In this document: positions 24,291 through 35,647 of the stretch, piece after piece | Layout: each line of letters starts with the position of its first letter | How positions within the stretch are numbered: position 1 is the first letter of the stretch | Assembly: GCA_027605045.1 (NCBI GenBank) | Contig: JAQFWX010000012.1 | Coordinates: 27,453 to 69,427 of the forward strand | DNA length: 41,975 bases | Source: Phallus indusiatus | Lineage: Eukaryota > Basidiomycota > Agaricomycetes > Phallales > Phallaceae | Direction: 5' to 3' | Made by a program: the position numbers and the translations under genes | The notes under the pieces: model-generated | Databases searched by the model: none | What the model saw: only the letters and a program-made list of their open reading frames with translations | Told to the model about the DNA's origin: nothing

Positions 24291-25117
24291 CTACTATTAT
24301 TCTTGCCATAATCAACCTACTCATTACCTGATGGTTTCCATTTTTGGTATATTTAGACGCCCGTGTAAGTGTTTCTGATTGGCTCGCCTGGCTAGTTCGC
24401 CTGGAACGGTTCACTGTGACTGTGACATGTCACACTTTGCACGACGCGCGTGAGTTTAGTCGGACTTTGAATTCATGCCCTCCTCACTGTGCTACACAGC
24501 GAGTAAATACCCTTTCCTTATCGATCCAGTAACTAAATAGAGTAATATTTTTGGTGTATCTAAATGTAGTAGTTATGTAGCTAATTTTAATAATTTTTCC
24601 GCCTCGAAAATACCTCGGGAAGTGATGGATGTATCACTGCGAGTTTGGATGACACTCCCTCTCACCTATTTCGTCACTTTCCATTTTCGGTTGCTTTCTG
24701 TTTTTGTAACCTTCCATTTTTAGTTGCTTTCTATTTTTGGTTGCTTTCCATTTTTAGTTGCTTTCTGTTTTCGTCAACTTCTATTTTTGTCACCTTCTGT
24801 TTTTGTCTTTCCTGTTTGCGTAATAGTTAATTTAGCCGACGGAAACCTCCGTCCAACATTAAATACCCAATTAGGAAGTGCTCCGTAATTGGTAGTGGCC
24901 TCTTAGCCGAGCACTCTGTTTTCAGAGTATCAACTCGAATAAATCTCGTCCCAGAGCGGACACTGTCTCTTAATATAGTAATTTTTGTATGGTATCTAAA
25001 TCTAGTAATATTTCTTCTATTTTTGGCAATTTTTCCGCTTTCCAAAAGTGGACGGAAGTCGATGGATTCATTGCGTTGACTTTGGATGACACTCAATCCG
25101 GTGAGCATCTCTTAAAT
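24291..25117. other. AT-rich repeat debris beside the truncated Gypsy element
   Basis: No gene. It holds two diverged direct copies of one segment: 24557-24665 and 24990-25105, both running from GTATCTAAAT.TAGTA through TTTTTCCGC to GGATGACACTC. A related copy lies near 37945-38065 in the telomere-proximal region. Between them is a degenerate T-rich tandem repeat (next entry). This looks like successive insertions into a methylated, non-coding zone. Confidence 0.55.
24668..24822. repeat. Degenerate tandem repeat, TTGCTTTCTATTTTTGG type
   Basis: About eight successive imperfect units of 17-20 bp, each of the form (ttgc)tttcyrttttyrg, run through this interval. It has no coding capacity worth noting; the open frame through it gives only Phe/Leu/Cys-rich low-complexity sequence. 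Confidence 0.6.
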
Positions 25118-25240
25118 TAAATAAGCGCCCAATAAGCGCCCAACATTAGTTGTAGAGCTTCGAAAAATAAAGTACCCATCTTTTTCCTTTTTCGATTCCG
25201 TTTCGTTTTCAGCTCTCTAGAGCAAAAACAAAAAAAACAC
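25118..25240 (-). repeat. Left outer arm of a 12-kb inverted repeat
   Basis: Read on the minus strand, this segment matches 37388-37505 on the plus strand at roughly 70 percent by eye. Landmarks are shared in order: gctctagaga, aatc.aaaa, gaaaaagatgggt, tatttttxgaa, tctacaa, and gggxgctt. The match also shows at the protein level (KKMGTLF.EALQ versus KKMGSLF.ECLQ). The outer end carries two tandem AATAAGCGCCC boxes (25121-25142). With its partner it brackets the dioxygenase and helicase genes. Confidence 0.6.
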
Positions 25241-25472
25241 ACAATTGCCTCTGTGCACAGTGTATTCCCGAGATCGCCGGTTCCCGGACCTTTCCCATTT
25301 TGGTACACCGGTGTTCTCCCGTGATTGATGATGCCATGACGCTATTTTTGGTAGCCATCGGCCATCAATTTTAATCTCCGTGTCACGCGTATATTAGTAC
25401 TTTACGCGTCGAACAGTATTTTGGCTCTAGAAAAGCCATTTCTCGTCCAAAAAATAAATAAAAAAGGATGCC

Positions 25473-25494
25473 TAGAATGAATTTTTTTTCTCTA
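25473..25494 (+). repeat. 22-bp direct repeat shared with 37626-37647
   Basis: The 22 bases beginning TAGAATGA and ending TTCTCTA recur at 37626-37647 with one difference (A to G) and in the same orientation, outside the right inverted-repeat arm. Its orientation differs from that of the arms, so it is a separate repeat. Confidence 0.6.
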
Positions 25495-25567
25495 CAAACG
25501 TCGCTTTTTCGCGTATTCAAGTGTTCGTCACAATGTGACGCTCTGAGTTGTTGTTCACTGTGGACCC

Positions 25568-25592
25568 AGCTGAGTTTGAATTCAGCTCTCTT
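25568..25592. repeat. Left inner arm of the 12-kb inverted repeat
   Basis: These 25 bases (AGCTGAGTTTGAATTCAGCT and five more) match the reverse complement of 37197-37221 at 22 of 25 positions. Order is preserved with the outer arms, supporting one long, indel-containing inverted repeat rather than chance. Confidence 0.6.
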
Positions 25593-26619
25593 CGTCCATC
25601 CACCACTCTGCCGTCGTCATCCAGCCCCATCCAGCCACCCCTTCCACACCCAGCCTCGCCCAAACCATCCCACCAGCCTCACACCTCGCCCATCCACCAT
25701 TTTGGGCCATTTCTGAGCCCCCCAAGGTCGTTTCTCGAGCCCAGCAACTAGTCGTCGTCATCCAGCCTCACCCAGCCACCACTCACCCGGCGTCATCCAC
25801 CGCTCGTGCAGCCTGAAGCCGAGAGTGTTCCGCTCTTCGTTAGAGAGGCCTCAAAGCAGACGGTAACTGGATTGGACGGGCGTTGATCGTTTCAACTGCT
25901 CTCCGGTCCAGTGTTTGCAGGTGGCAGCAAGTCCTCATATCAACGTCGCGTCGCGTCACCCCTTCGTTGCACTACACCCGCCGCGTCATTTCAACGTTGC
26001 GTCGCGTCACTCCCGTTTTCGTTGCACTACACCCGCTGCGTCATTTTTCACTTGCGTCAGGCCCTTTTTTTCCCCCACTACTTTTGCTGTCGCCACACCA
26101 ATTGGGCTTGCGTCGCCCATTTGTCTCCAGCACACCAACGCCATCTTTTTTTGACTACTTTATGTGAGTATCTCTTATTTTCTTCGTTTTTTTTGGCTTT
26201 ACTAACCAGCGTTTGCCTGCCTGCCAGCTTGCTCACTCTAATTCTGCCTGTCACTCGTTTTGTCCCCCACCTTCACCATCTTTTTTATCGCCCCGTTGAA
26301 CCCTTCCCTTCCAACGTCAATCTCTTGCCGCCGTCATCTCCGTCAGCACTGTCGTCAGCCTGTCCCACCACCACCCCCACTGTCAGCTCTTCTCGCGGCC
26401 TTTTTTTTTCGTTAACGGTTGCTTTTCTCGCCAGCGTCTTCATCACCTCCTCTATACCAACTGCCAGTGTCGTCCCCCTTCTGCCGCCCTTGTTTTCACC
26501 AGCGTCATCCATATTTTTGTGCCGCCCTCCTCCCTCCTTCCCTTCCTCTCAGCTACGCTCCCCCACGTCACCTTCACCATCACCATCTCACCACCACCAA
26601 CGCTAACGCTGTCACCGTT
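25593..26619 (+). promoter_or_regulatory. Long pyrimidine-rich upstream region of the dioxygenase gene
   Basis: About 1 kb of C/T-rich sequence precedes the start codon at 26620, with repeated ccagcc/ccatcc words at 25595-25800 and strong CT tracts up to 26600. Frames stay open for up to 231 codons but give only Ser/Pro/Leu/His low complexity. I read this as promoter and leader, possibly with a 5' UTR intron (a gtgagt at about 26164). Confidence 0.45.
25939..26046. repeat. Two-copy 54-bp tandem repeat upstream of the dioxygenase gene
   Basis: Two adjacent units start caacgtcgcgtcgcgtcac and caacgttgcgtcgcgtcac, each continuing through cgttgcactacacccg to gcgtcattt. They are about 90 percent alike. 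Each is CG-rich (CGTCGCGTCGCG), unlike the CpG-free block at 17.7-18.9 kb. Confidence 0.7.
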
Positions 26620-28350
26620 ATGGCGTCCACTCGGCTCAAGGTTCCCACTCACCTTAAGACACCCGACCGCGTTGATATAATCGAGTTCGTCAACTTTTCA
26701 CTTAGTGAAATGACGTCGGACGCTGCTAAGGAACCCGAGTTGGATAAGGATGGTGACGGTGAACTGGAAGGGATGGGTGTAAAGTACTATGTTGATGACG
26801 AGGACACATCGGACCTCTCCGACTTGCCTGTAAGTTCCTCTTTCTTCTCCTATTACTGTTCGTACTAATTCAATTACAGGCGGAATATATGACTACTGAC
26901 GGAGAGTCAGATTCAGACTCGAACACGCCCCCATCCACCCATCTCCTACACCGTCACCACCCCCCTGCCGCCTTCAATCAGCCCCTTCCTGCACCACCTT
27001 CCTCAGACTCACCAAAGCCACTTACACGCAAGGAGAAGAGAAAAACTCGCCACCACCAACATCAAAAAGCAAGGCGGGAGGGCGGTTATGATACTCAGCG
27101 AAAATTGAAAGCTGTTGTCAAGCTCCAGACCCGCCTTCGTCAACGTGCAGAAAAGGTTCGGGTGGAAATCTCAACGCACACTCTCAAAAAGTCCAAGGCG
27201 GGGTTCATCGGGGTCAACGCTGGTCAGAATGCAGACCAGATGGACGACTATGAGTGGAAAAGAATCCCTCGCTCCCCAAAGTAAGTTTTCGTCTTTTGTT
27301 CCCCAATATTGACTCTGAATGCTTACCTTTGTACACAGACGCAAACCTGTCACAACGATCTTGGTCGACCAGACAGGCCAGATTTTCGCAATACGAGGAA
27401 CACCTTCGGGATCACGAACCCCGAAGGACTTCAAAGATGGACTCTTGCGAGCAATGCTGAGACTGGGCAAGCATCGTCGGAGTCGGGCTCCCCCTCCTCC
27501 CCCCACCGACATCTCCTCCAACCTCTCCAACGACACCTCAGCTGCTAACAAGAAGAAAAAGAAGAAGACGGCGGTCTCTAATAGAGGCAATTTCAAGACT
27601 ATAACCCTTGGAATATCGTATGGTTCAGGGGCAAAGGTTTGTCGTCTTCTTAATTAATCATTCTTGTCAAATTGTTAACATCTCTTTGTTATAGAAACCG
27701 TCGGTCTTGCAAGACTTGAAGAATAACAAGGCGATTGATCAGTTCGTCAGGAATGCGTATGTGCAGGCGTGTGCACATCACGTTAAAAGTAAGTGTCTTA
27801 TTCTTTTATCATCATCTTTGCTAACGACTTTGTTTAAGACTTTTTCCACACATGGTTTCCTAAGCTCAAGGAATACTACGAGTGGAACATGTCGTCGCTT
27901 GAGCAGCAGATGGGGTTCAAGAGACTTTTTCCAGGGTTGCCCTTCATGGCGACAACAATTAACCTCGGTCCTCAAACGGTTGCAGTTCAACACAAGGACT
28001 TTAAGAATCTCGCCTTCGGTCAATGCGTCATAGTCCCGTTAGGCGATTTCGATTACACAAAGCATGGTCTGCTTCGTCTTCGGGAAGCAGGGGTAGAATT
28101 GGAAGTCGCACCGGGCGACTTGGTATTCATTCCTTCAGCTTCAATCACACACTTCAACACCGGTCTTGCTCCTGACGAAACAAGATATTCCCTTACATTC
28201 TACACCGCTGGCCAGCTCTTTCGCTGGGTCAGTGACGGTCACCGCCCTGTCAAGGAGCTGACAGCACAAGAAAAGGCTTGGGTGGAGATGAATGGGGAGG
28301 CAAACTGGAAAAAGGGCTGGGATATGTACCTCAATGTTAAAGATCTGTAA
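26620..28350 (+). CDS. TET/JBP-like 2-oxoglutarate/Fe(II) dioxygenase, 504 aa, 5 exons
   Basis: Member of the basidiomycete-expanded TET/JBP family, whose founders oxidise the methyl group of 5-methylcytosine or thymine in DNA. Exons: 26620-26829, 26880-27280, 27339-27636, 27695-27788, 27839-28350 (1515 nt with stop). The N-terminus is acidic, then a basic nuclear-localisation-like run (TRKEKRKTRHHQHQKARR, about residues 105-125). The domain begins near KPVTTILVDQTGQIFAIRG and includes TLGISYGSG, INLGPQTVAVQHKDFKN, GQCVIVPLGDFD, LVFIPSASITHFNT, DETRYSLTFYTAGQLFRWV. Metal ligands are His386, Asp388 and His439; Arg450 is the predicted 2-oxoglutarate anchor. All are present, so activity is plausible. 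It lies 487 bp upstream of the helicase gene on the same strand. In published fungal genomes this family travels with KDZ transposons; here no KDZ transposase is visible. Substrate is inferred from the family. Confidence 0.85.
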
Positions 28351-28837
28351 CGTACATTACTATTTTTTTTTCTCTAATAAAATTTTCTCTTTCGTTGCTC
28401 TTTCTCAATCAAGTTGGATGAAACATAGAAGGCTAATTTCAGAAACGCCGCTCAATCTGCCGTCGTCATACCAGCTTTGGTTCGAAGCCTTTTTTTTGAA
28501 AAAGAATGTGCACTCATCAACATATCTATCTTGCCGTGTGCAACGTTCTTTTTTTTTCTTACTCCTGTAAGGTTATTTCACTCTGTCATTGTCAGGGTTC
28601 TTAACCAACCTTATCCTTGAAACGCCATTAGGATGGTGACGTTCAACGCTCAATGTTCTTTCAACTGGGATGCATTTATATCAAGTTTCAACTGAGATGT
28701 AAGTCTTCCTTTAGGCTACAAACCTCTCTGTATTTAATGCCGTCTTTTTCGTAGCATTTTCAGCACTTGAACACGTCAAAGTCTTTGTCTGCCTCTGCCG
28801 CCGTCTCTGTCTATTCACCATCTTTTCATCTATATCT
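28351..28837 (+). promoter_or_regulatory. Spacer and promoter between the dioxygenase and helicase genes
   Basis: 487 bp separate the dioxygenase stop from the helicase start. AATAAA-like sequence (taataaaattt, about 28376) sits 25 bp after the stop and is a likely polyadenylation signal. The rest is T-rich with CT tracts before the helicase ATG. No further gene is seen. Confidence 0.5.
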
Positions 28838-31800
28838 ATGTCTGATATGTCAGTTATAAACCGTATCACTCTTTCATTGTTGTTTATTCACTCTCATTTA
28901 TTCTAGAACACCCTCAGTCGCCATCGTGACATTCAAAAATGCCGCTGCTCCAACGTTTGTCTATAAGAATGCTAACGGCACCTGGACCTGCCCCTGCTGT
29001 CATAAGGGTTACAAAAAGCCTTCAACGTTGCGAAATCATGCCAAAAAGAATGAACTTCCTACAAGTTTGTACTTTCTTGTCAGCATTGCTTTCTCTAAAC
29101 TGACGACTGCTTTCTAGTTCCATCTAGTATTCCAGAAGAGCCTCTTCTGGAACTTCCTGTAATGGCATCGCCAGCGTTGCCAGCACCTTCTGCACCACCA
29201 GTACCTGCTGTATCATCTGCATCATCGGTGCAGAATGGTTCTCAGCCCCCTCCGCTCATCATTGATTCCGGCACTCAAGCTCCTGACGAACTTTTCAGTG
29301 ACAAGCTACTGGAGTCGCTCAACTACACTATCAACCCTCGGGGAGGATTCCTTGTTTGTATGACTTGCAAAGAGCCCCACCTGGTATGCTCCGCTTCCAA
29401 CCACGCTCACAACAAACACCAGCTTCCCAAGTTCAATGCCGACATCGTTTTGAAGAATTATATCACCAGGTTTCGTCTCTTCAAATCCACCGACGATTTC
29501 AAGAAAAAATTCATGCCCAGTCCACCACCTAACCCGCTGCCTCCTCCGCCTGTTGAATTTCAAGGTCTCAATTCGATGCCGGCATATCTCTGTTCTCAGT
29601 GTATTCACGCTGCCGGCACCGTTGCCTCAATGAAGGCGCATTGGTCAACGAACCACGCAGGCTTGCCATTTCCGCAACCAGAGGTCGGACTGGCACAGCT
29701 GATGGTTCTCACCCCTCAGTTCGGTCGCTGGCTACCTGTCAGACCGCGATTGTCTTCTGGGAATGCTGACGACGCTCTCACCGCTTGTCTCGCTGCTTAT
29801 TCCAATCTACCTCAAAACCTCGCACCAGCAGACGTCACCGCCAGAGAACCTCCACCGTGGCTGAAAAAGATTGGGTGGCTCAAATGGATCGAAAAGTATG
29901 ACATGCCTGCCGTCAATACATTTTTAAAGTCGGTCCACAGCCACAAGCTATTCCAGCCCATGCAAGAGCTTTTGACGGAATATCTGGAAGACGCAATGGA
30001 TGAACTTGTAGAGATGCAGCCGCAGATCAGGCAGATCCTTCGCTCGATCACCACGTATGTTTTTCAATTATTTTTTTCTCTTTTTATGCTTACGCTGACA
30101 ACATCTTTAGACTTGTCGGTGCTGCCATGTTCAATCCGCCAGATTCAGAGGAAACCATCAAACGTTATGCTGGCATAATGACGTTTGTCATTCTTTGCCA
30201 ATATCTCCTTACCTTTGAAGAAAATCCACCCATTCCGTTGCTCCTCAACACTACGCAAAGCAACTTTATCGAGCACTTTGTTCGTATCCTCGTGTTGAAG
30301 CATCAGCCAGACACCAATCTGATCAGAGCCATGCAAGACGTTTTAATGAGCTTGCTCATTCATCAGTTCAAAGGTGTCCAAGTACATTCCACCGGTGACC
30401 CCGTTATAATGTCTCTGGTTTGGTACAACATGCTTGAAGACGGTTCATTCAAACGTGCCGGCCAAATCACTCAGACGTTTGCTGCAATTCAGTTTGTCGC
30501 CAGAAGTACGGCACTGTGGCAGATTCTCAACAAGACCCGCGAAAGTGGTTCCTCTCATCTTACTGACTATTATCGGTGCGTATATTCACGAGTCACGTAT
30601 AATATTCCAACTAACAATTACATTTTCAGCGAGCTCTCTCTATTACACCCGCTGATGATTCAAGGGTCGTCTTCACCGCTGGGTAATATCTATGGCTTCT
30701 GGGTCATCGCTCTCAAGGCAGCTATGGAAGAGACGGCTTTCGCAGACTTTATGTATACCTCGCCAGATGACTTGGCGTTCACTTACAAAGGTTCTCCGGG
30801 CACCGTCGACGACTTAAGGACCATGATTGACCATCATCTAGACGAGTCGGAGAGAATTCTGTTCAAAGACCTTCTGTTCGGACTCGACTTTGCACCCATC
30901 CTTTCCAATCTCACACCTCACATCTACGACGATACTTCCAACATAACGCCCGACTACTCCTTTCTCGTCGACGCACGAAACCACTACCCAAACGGCTACA
31001 AGATGTTCATGGAGAAGGTCATCGGTGCTGAAGATGCCAAGACGGCCTCATATCTCGGCCTCCCTGTCTCGGGCCAATGGGTTTGGTCGAAAAGCAATTG
31101 TATTCAGTGGCTAGATTCCTGTCAACGCTTTCTACAGCATCTTTTAGTTGCATCTCACATGACGCACGGACAGCCTACACGCGGTTCAGAGCTCATGTGC
31201 ACCACCTTTGCCAACCTGCCCAACTACCCTCGTTCTATTGTCTTTCTCGCCGACGAACCGGTCAACGCTCTAGCTCCCAACAAATCAGAGAGCATGACGA
31301 TGAATCGAAAGATTTCTCCTCACTGGTTCTGCCCTCAAAACGCTCGCCAGCTCTATATTTATTTGTTACTCGTCCGTCCTGTCGAGATCGCGATCACAAC
31401 AGCTCTCTTTCCCAATATCGCCAATAACTATCGATACTTTCTCTACACCGGTCCCAAAGGTCGCTGGACTTCTAAGCAGTTCAGTCGGCTTCTTAAAAGT
31501 ACCACTCGGGACTTTCTAGGTGTCAATTCGTCGTTCGGTCTTGCAGATATGCGTCAAATTCTTATCGGTCTCTGTCACCGTCACTGCAACTCGGTTTTCT
31601 CGGAAATGGGAAGTAAATCGGTGTCCGAATTGTTTGCAGAAGAAATCGGCGACTCTCAGGCCAATCATAGCACGCAGACTCGTAAAACTCATTACGCCAT
31701 TCAAAAAGTGAGATGGGGAGGGTGTCGAGTGAAAAGGTTAAAGCTTTACGAGTCGTAAGTCCCGAGGTTATCTTTTTCAACCATCGTCCCTTTTGAACTT

Positions 31801-34514
31801 TGATACAGTACAGCCGCGGTGTGCAGGCATTTTTCAAAGTCAGTCAAATCAAATCCGTTCATTCGACCACCACTATCACGACTGGTGGCAGCGATGATAG
31901 CAACACTAACAGCGACCAACCCCCTCATCCATCCATTAATCACACCGCCCTTCTCCACTCTGTTCAATCCGAGCTCGATGATCTCAAAGAGGAGGTCCGA
32001 ATGTCTTTGGGGGAGATGAAGAAGTCGCTGCAAGAATCTTTACAAATGTCAGTCGCCGAATCTGCGAATGCTATTATCAAAGCTATCAAGGACGATTCGA
32101 CTTCGTCACCTTCATACAATCAAGCTCCATCGCCAAGTTTCCTCATCGCCCTTCAAACGTTCGACCCTTCTATCACCAGATTTCGTTCTCAGCAGCAGGC
32201 CACCGCACTCGCCAACGTCCTCTCTCAAAAAGAACACCAATTGGTCGTCTTGCCCACCGGTGAAGGCAAGAGCTTGTTGTGGATGATGCCGGCAAAGACG
32301 GTTTGGATGGACAAGGCTGTTATTGTCGTCGTTCCCTTTGTCTCGCTTCTACTCGACATGCAGGAGCGTTGTCGTAGGCAGGACATCAAGCACGATACAT
32401 GGCAATCCCGACTCAAACCGATATCCGACCACGGAGTCATTTTCGTTTCTGTCGAACACGCCACCTCTCAAGACTTTCACAAGTTTGCGTTGGGTCTCCA
32501 AAGCCGTCGTCAACTCGCCTGCATCGTTATAGACGAGTGCCATCTCGTATTGACTGCTCCAGAATACCGAAGGCAACTACCAGACCTCAAGAATCTCTTC
32601 GGCATCGGTGCCCCTCTATTGTGTACGACTGCGACCATGCCCCCACATCTCATTCCCAAATTCAAGTCCGACCTCGACATCTCTCAAATTCAAGTGACCC
32701 GACGCACGAACGAGTACCGTCGACTCCGTATCAGCGTTGATATCCAGCCCAATCGTTCAGCACGCATCGATGCCGTCGTTCACAAAGCCACACAATGGCT
32801 GCGCACTCTCGATCACATCCCGGGTTCCTTTATGATTATCTGTCGAAGTATCAATGAGTGTAAAGAGGTCGCAGGCCGTCTCGGTGTTCGGCCTTACCAT
32901 GGCAAGCTGTCCGCAGAGGAAAAGAGGGAGATATTCCAAGATTTTCAATCTGGTAATACCAAAGTCTTGGTCGCCACGACGGCTGCAGGTACCGGCTCGC
33001 ACAAACGGGGTCTCCTTGCAATAATGCATTGCGGCATTTCATTCGACATGTTCACTTTTGCTCAAAACATTGGACGGGCTGGAAGGGACGGTGAGGTGGC
33101 GTTTTCATACATAGTGGCCGACCCGACTCAGCACTTCAAGCCTGACGGGGAAGACATCTTGGGTGCCGCCGCCCTAGACGATTTGGTTTTCAATGAGCAC
33201 CAATGTCGCAAGCTTCCTCTCAGCTCGTTCTTGGAAGGTACCATCATGTCTTGCCTCTCTAATGACGACGTGCTATGCGATGTGTGTCAACGAACATTGG
33301 AGCAGGCGGGTTGCCAATACAAAGGTTTGAGCGATCTGACGAACTTATTAACGTGAGTGTTTCTCTCTCTTTGAACCACTCGTATCGCTAACCATTCATT
33401 AGTTCCGACAAAGTTCATATCGAGGAGCCTTCCATGTCAGACGATGGACAACATTGGACTGCGTAAGCTTACCTTTACTCACGTTCTCCTTCTTTTGATG
33501 ACAACACTAACTTATTTTGATAGTCAGGAAAAGGGCAAGGCTAAAGAACTCATAATTGATAACACCGTATTATCTCAAGGCTGGACGAGTAGGAAACGAC
33601 TGTTACCTACGGTTGAAGATGAAGAAGAAGAAGGAGATCGACCACCACCCCTGCCGAGATCCGTTCGTCGTCGTATAATACAACCGATACAATCAACATT
33701 CAACGAAGGTCCTAGCCACTTACAGGTGCCGTTGAAGTCCACGAATTCGAGACTGGGCCACGTTCTCGTCCCAGATACACCCCCGTCCCACGTTCGACAT
33801 AATCACTCGTTATCGGCCATTCAACAATCCTTTCAGTTTCATTCCAAGCCACCCTCACCCTTACTTTCGCAAGCCTCCATTGCCACAACTCACGTGTCAC
33901 AGTCGAGCATGGCTCTGAAAATGCAACAGAGTCAAACGAACTTGAAGAAAATGGACGATCACAAATACAAAGACAGGATGGAGGAGGAAATTCTCGAGTC
34001 TCTATTGAGTCTGAAGGACTCGTGCATTCTTTGCTGGTTAAAAACTGATGAAATAGTATTCGAGCACACGGCTGTGCAGTGTCCCATGATAGAGCATCGT
34101 GCGGCCATGCTAGACGCACTCAAAGCCGTTAGAATTCCAACAGTACCAGGACGAGAGTATACTTGTTACGCATGCTACTTACCCTTGACGACGTTTTCCA
34201 AGTATAATCACGGTTCGGTACGTGAACAAGATCAATGCGATTTCCATCACATTTTTCGACCTCTTATATGGGCCTGTTGGCACTTTGACAACCTTCGCGA
34301 GCAAATCATTACACAATTTCGACCTCACTCCTATCGGGGCATCCCTGCTATTGATGTAGACCAATGGTCTGACTTTTTCGACTGGTGTTTTAGACTCAAT
34401 TCAACATGGAAGAAGATGGCAAACTATCCTTTTCTCTTGACGTGGGCATGTAAGCGAAGTAAAGTCATTCATCTTTCTTCTAGTTCTCAGGAAAAGAACC
34501 ACTCTAGCTCTTAG
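28838..34514 (+). CDS. Telomere-linked RecQ-type helicase with zinc fingers and a tyrosine-recombinase-like region, 1761 aa
   Basis: Exons: 28838-28848, 28907-29064, 29118-30054, 30111-30575, 30630-31754, 31814-33352, 33403-33462, 33524-34514 (5286 nt with stop). In order: a C2H2-like half finger (CPCCHKGYKKPSTLRNH, 32-48); a Cys/His cluster VCMTC...NHAHNKH (about 134-155); a full C2H2 finger CSQC...HWSTNH (about 213-235); a large alpha-helical region; then RPVE (Arg773), GRWTSKQFSRLL, MRQILIG (Arg832) and NHSTQTRKTHYAI (His870, Tyr879), which resembles the catalytic order of tyrosine recombinases. The helicase follows: PTGEGKS (about 1045-1051), DECH (about 1139), TATMPP, and QNIGRAGRDGE (about 1316), then RecQ-like cysteines (CRKL, CLS, CDVC). 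The C-terminus is a disordered acidic segment plus a Cys-rich module (CILC, CYAC). Exon 1 (11 nt, donor GTCAGT) is the least certain part. Intact, no frameshift. Confidence 0.88.
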
Positions 34515-35327
34515 TATATTTCTTTACGAGTCTCACATATGTATAATACCTAAAATTCCTTAATCAAAAGATATTTTGTATCCAAATTATTGGATTTTAA
34601 GTTCCTGGCATTCGCCTGTTATTACTAACGACCACTATCATTCAATGTAACGTACACTTTGGAAACTTCTTTATACGATCGGTCAAGTCAATCGCGATCT
34701 TAATCTTCTATACCAGTCTTTTATAGTTTCAATCTCGGTCTCACAATTCAATCTCATCATCTCATTCATGCTATATTAAGTGGAGTTGTGCGGTAACTTG
34801 AAGGAGAGAGCATGCTTTCTTATGTTCCAATGTTATATTTCGATCTCGGTCTCATATTTCGGTCTTGTATTCACTTGAATTGTGGACGGGTGAGTATATG
34901 CTATGTGGAAAATGAATGTGAGCTTGTGCGTTAACTTGAATTGCGGTGTGAATTCTGTCTGATGACTTGATTCAGGAAGTTGAGAGATGAGAGGATAGAA
35001 AGGAAGAAATGAGAACCAAGTGTAGGATGAAAATTCAATAAGAGAGAGCACATGACAGTCCTATGCTATGATTCAATGCATGCACAAGATCAGAGTCTTG
35101 AATTCTGTGAGTGATTATGGATGTTTGACTAGAACGTAAGAGATATCGGACTCTGGATCTTGTATTCTTGTAGACCTTGAGCTGTAACAACCCTTTGTCT
35201 AACTTCTAGAGTCAAGTGTGTTCTGCTCCGGTTCTTAATGAAGGTAATTTCAACAGATGGATCAAGTGGAGTTAGGATGACACTGTATCAAGTTATGCTA
35301 TACTGAAACCTCTGTCTACTCAAGTGT
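34515..35327. other. AT-rich subtelomeric sequence downstream of the helicase gene
   Basis: No gene. The stretch has repeated phrases that recur near the telomere: gggtgagtatatgctatgtg followed by aaatgaatgtgagctt (34890-34925) is matched at 39248-39283 and in part at 39625-39650; a second phrase, gcacaagat...agtcttgaattctg (35080-35106), recurs at 40362-40389. The helicase gene therefore lies inside, not beside, the subtelomeric repeat zone. Confidence 0.6.
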
Positions 35328-35647
35328 CCTACTATTATTATTCTCAGAATACACCCCTCGGTAAGGTAGCCGGTGAGGTTTCCATTTTTAGTAAAAACTC
35401 TCCGGCTAGTAGGGTACTTTTTGTGATTAGCGAGATTTTGAATATATTTTTTTGATGATTCATCAATTTGATGTATGATGGATGATGAACTCTCCGGGTA
35501 ATTATTTTGATGAGTTGTAGCTCTCCGGCTAGTGTTTATTTTCCATTTTTAGTAACTCTCCGCTTAACTAAACTCTCCGCTTAAGGATTATTTCCATTTT
35601 TAGTAACTCTCCGCTTAATTACACTCTCCGGCTAAGGTTTATTTCCT
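35328..35647. repeat. Second copy of the left CTCTCCG element (320 bp, one mismatch)
   Basis: Position by position this block equals 18851-19170; I found a single difference (C at 35356 versus T at 18879). Both copies start at the same edge and both stop matching at the same internal base. The surrounding sequence is unrelated on the left side. It was copied or transposed very recently. Confidence 0.9.

Noticed and set aside
25468..26606. Open frames of 67-231 codons upstream of the dioxygenase
   Set aside because: Ser/Pro/Leu/His low complexity from pyrimidine-rich DNA and from the 54-bp tandem repeat.
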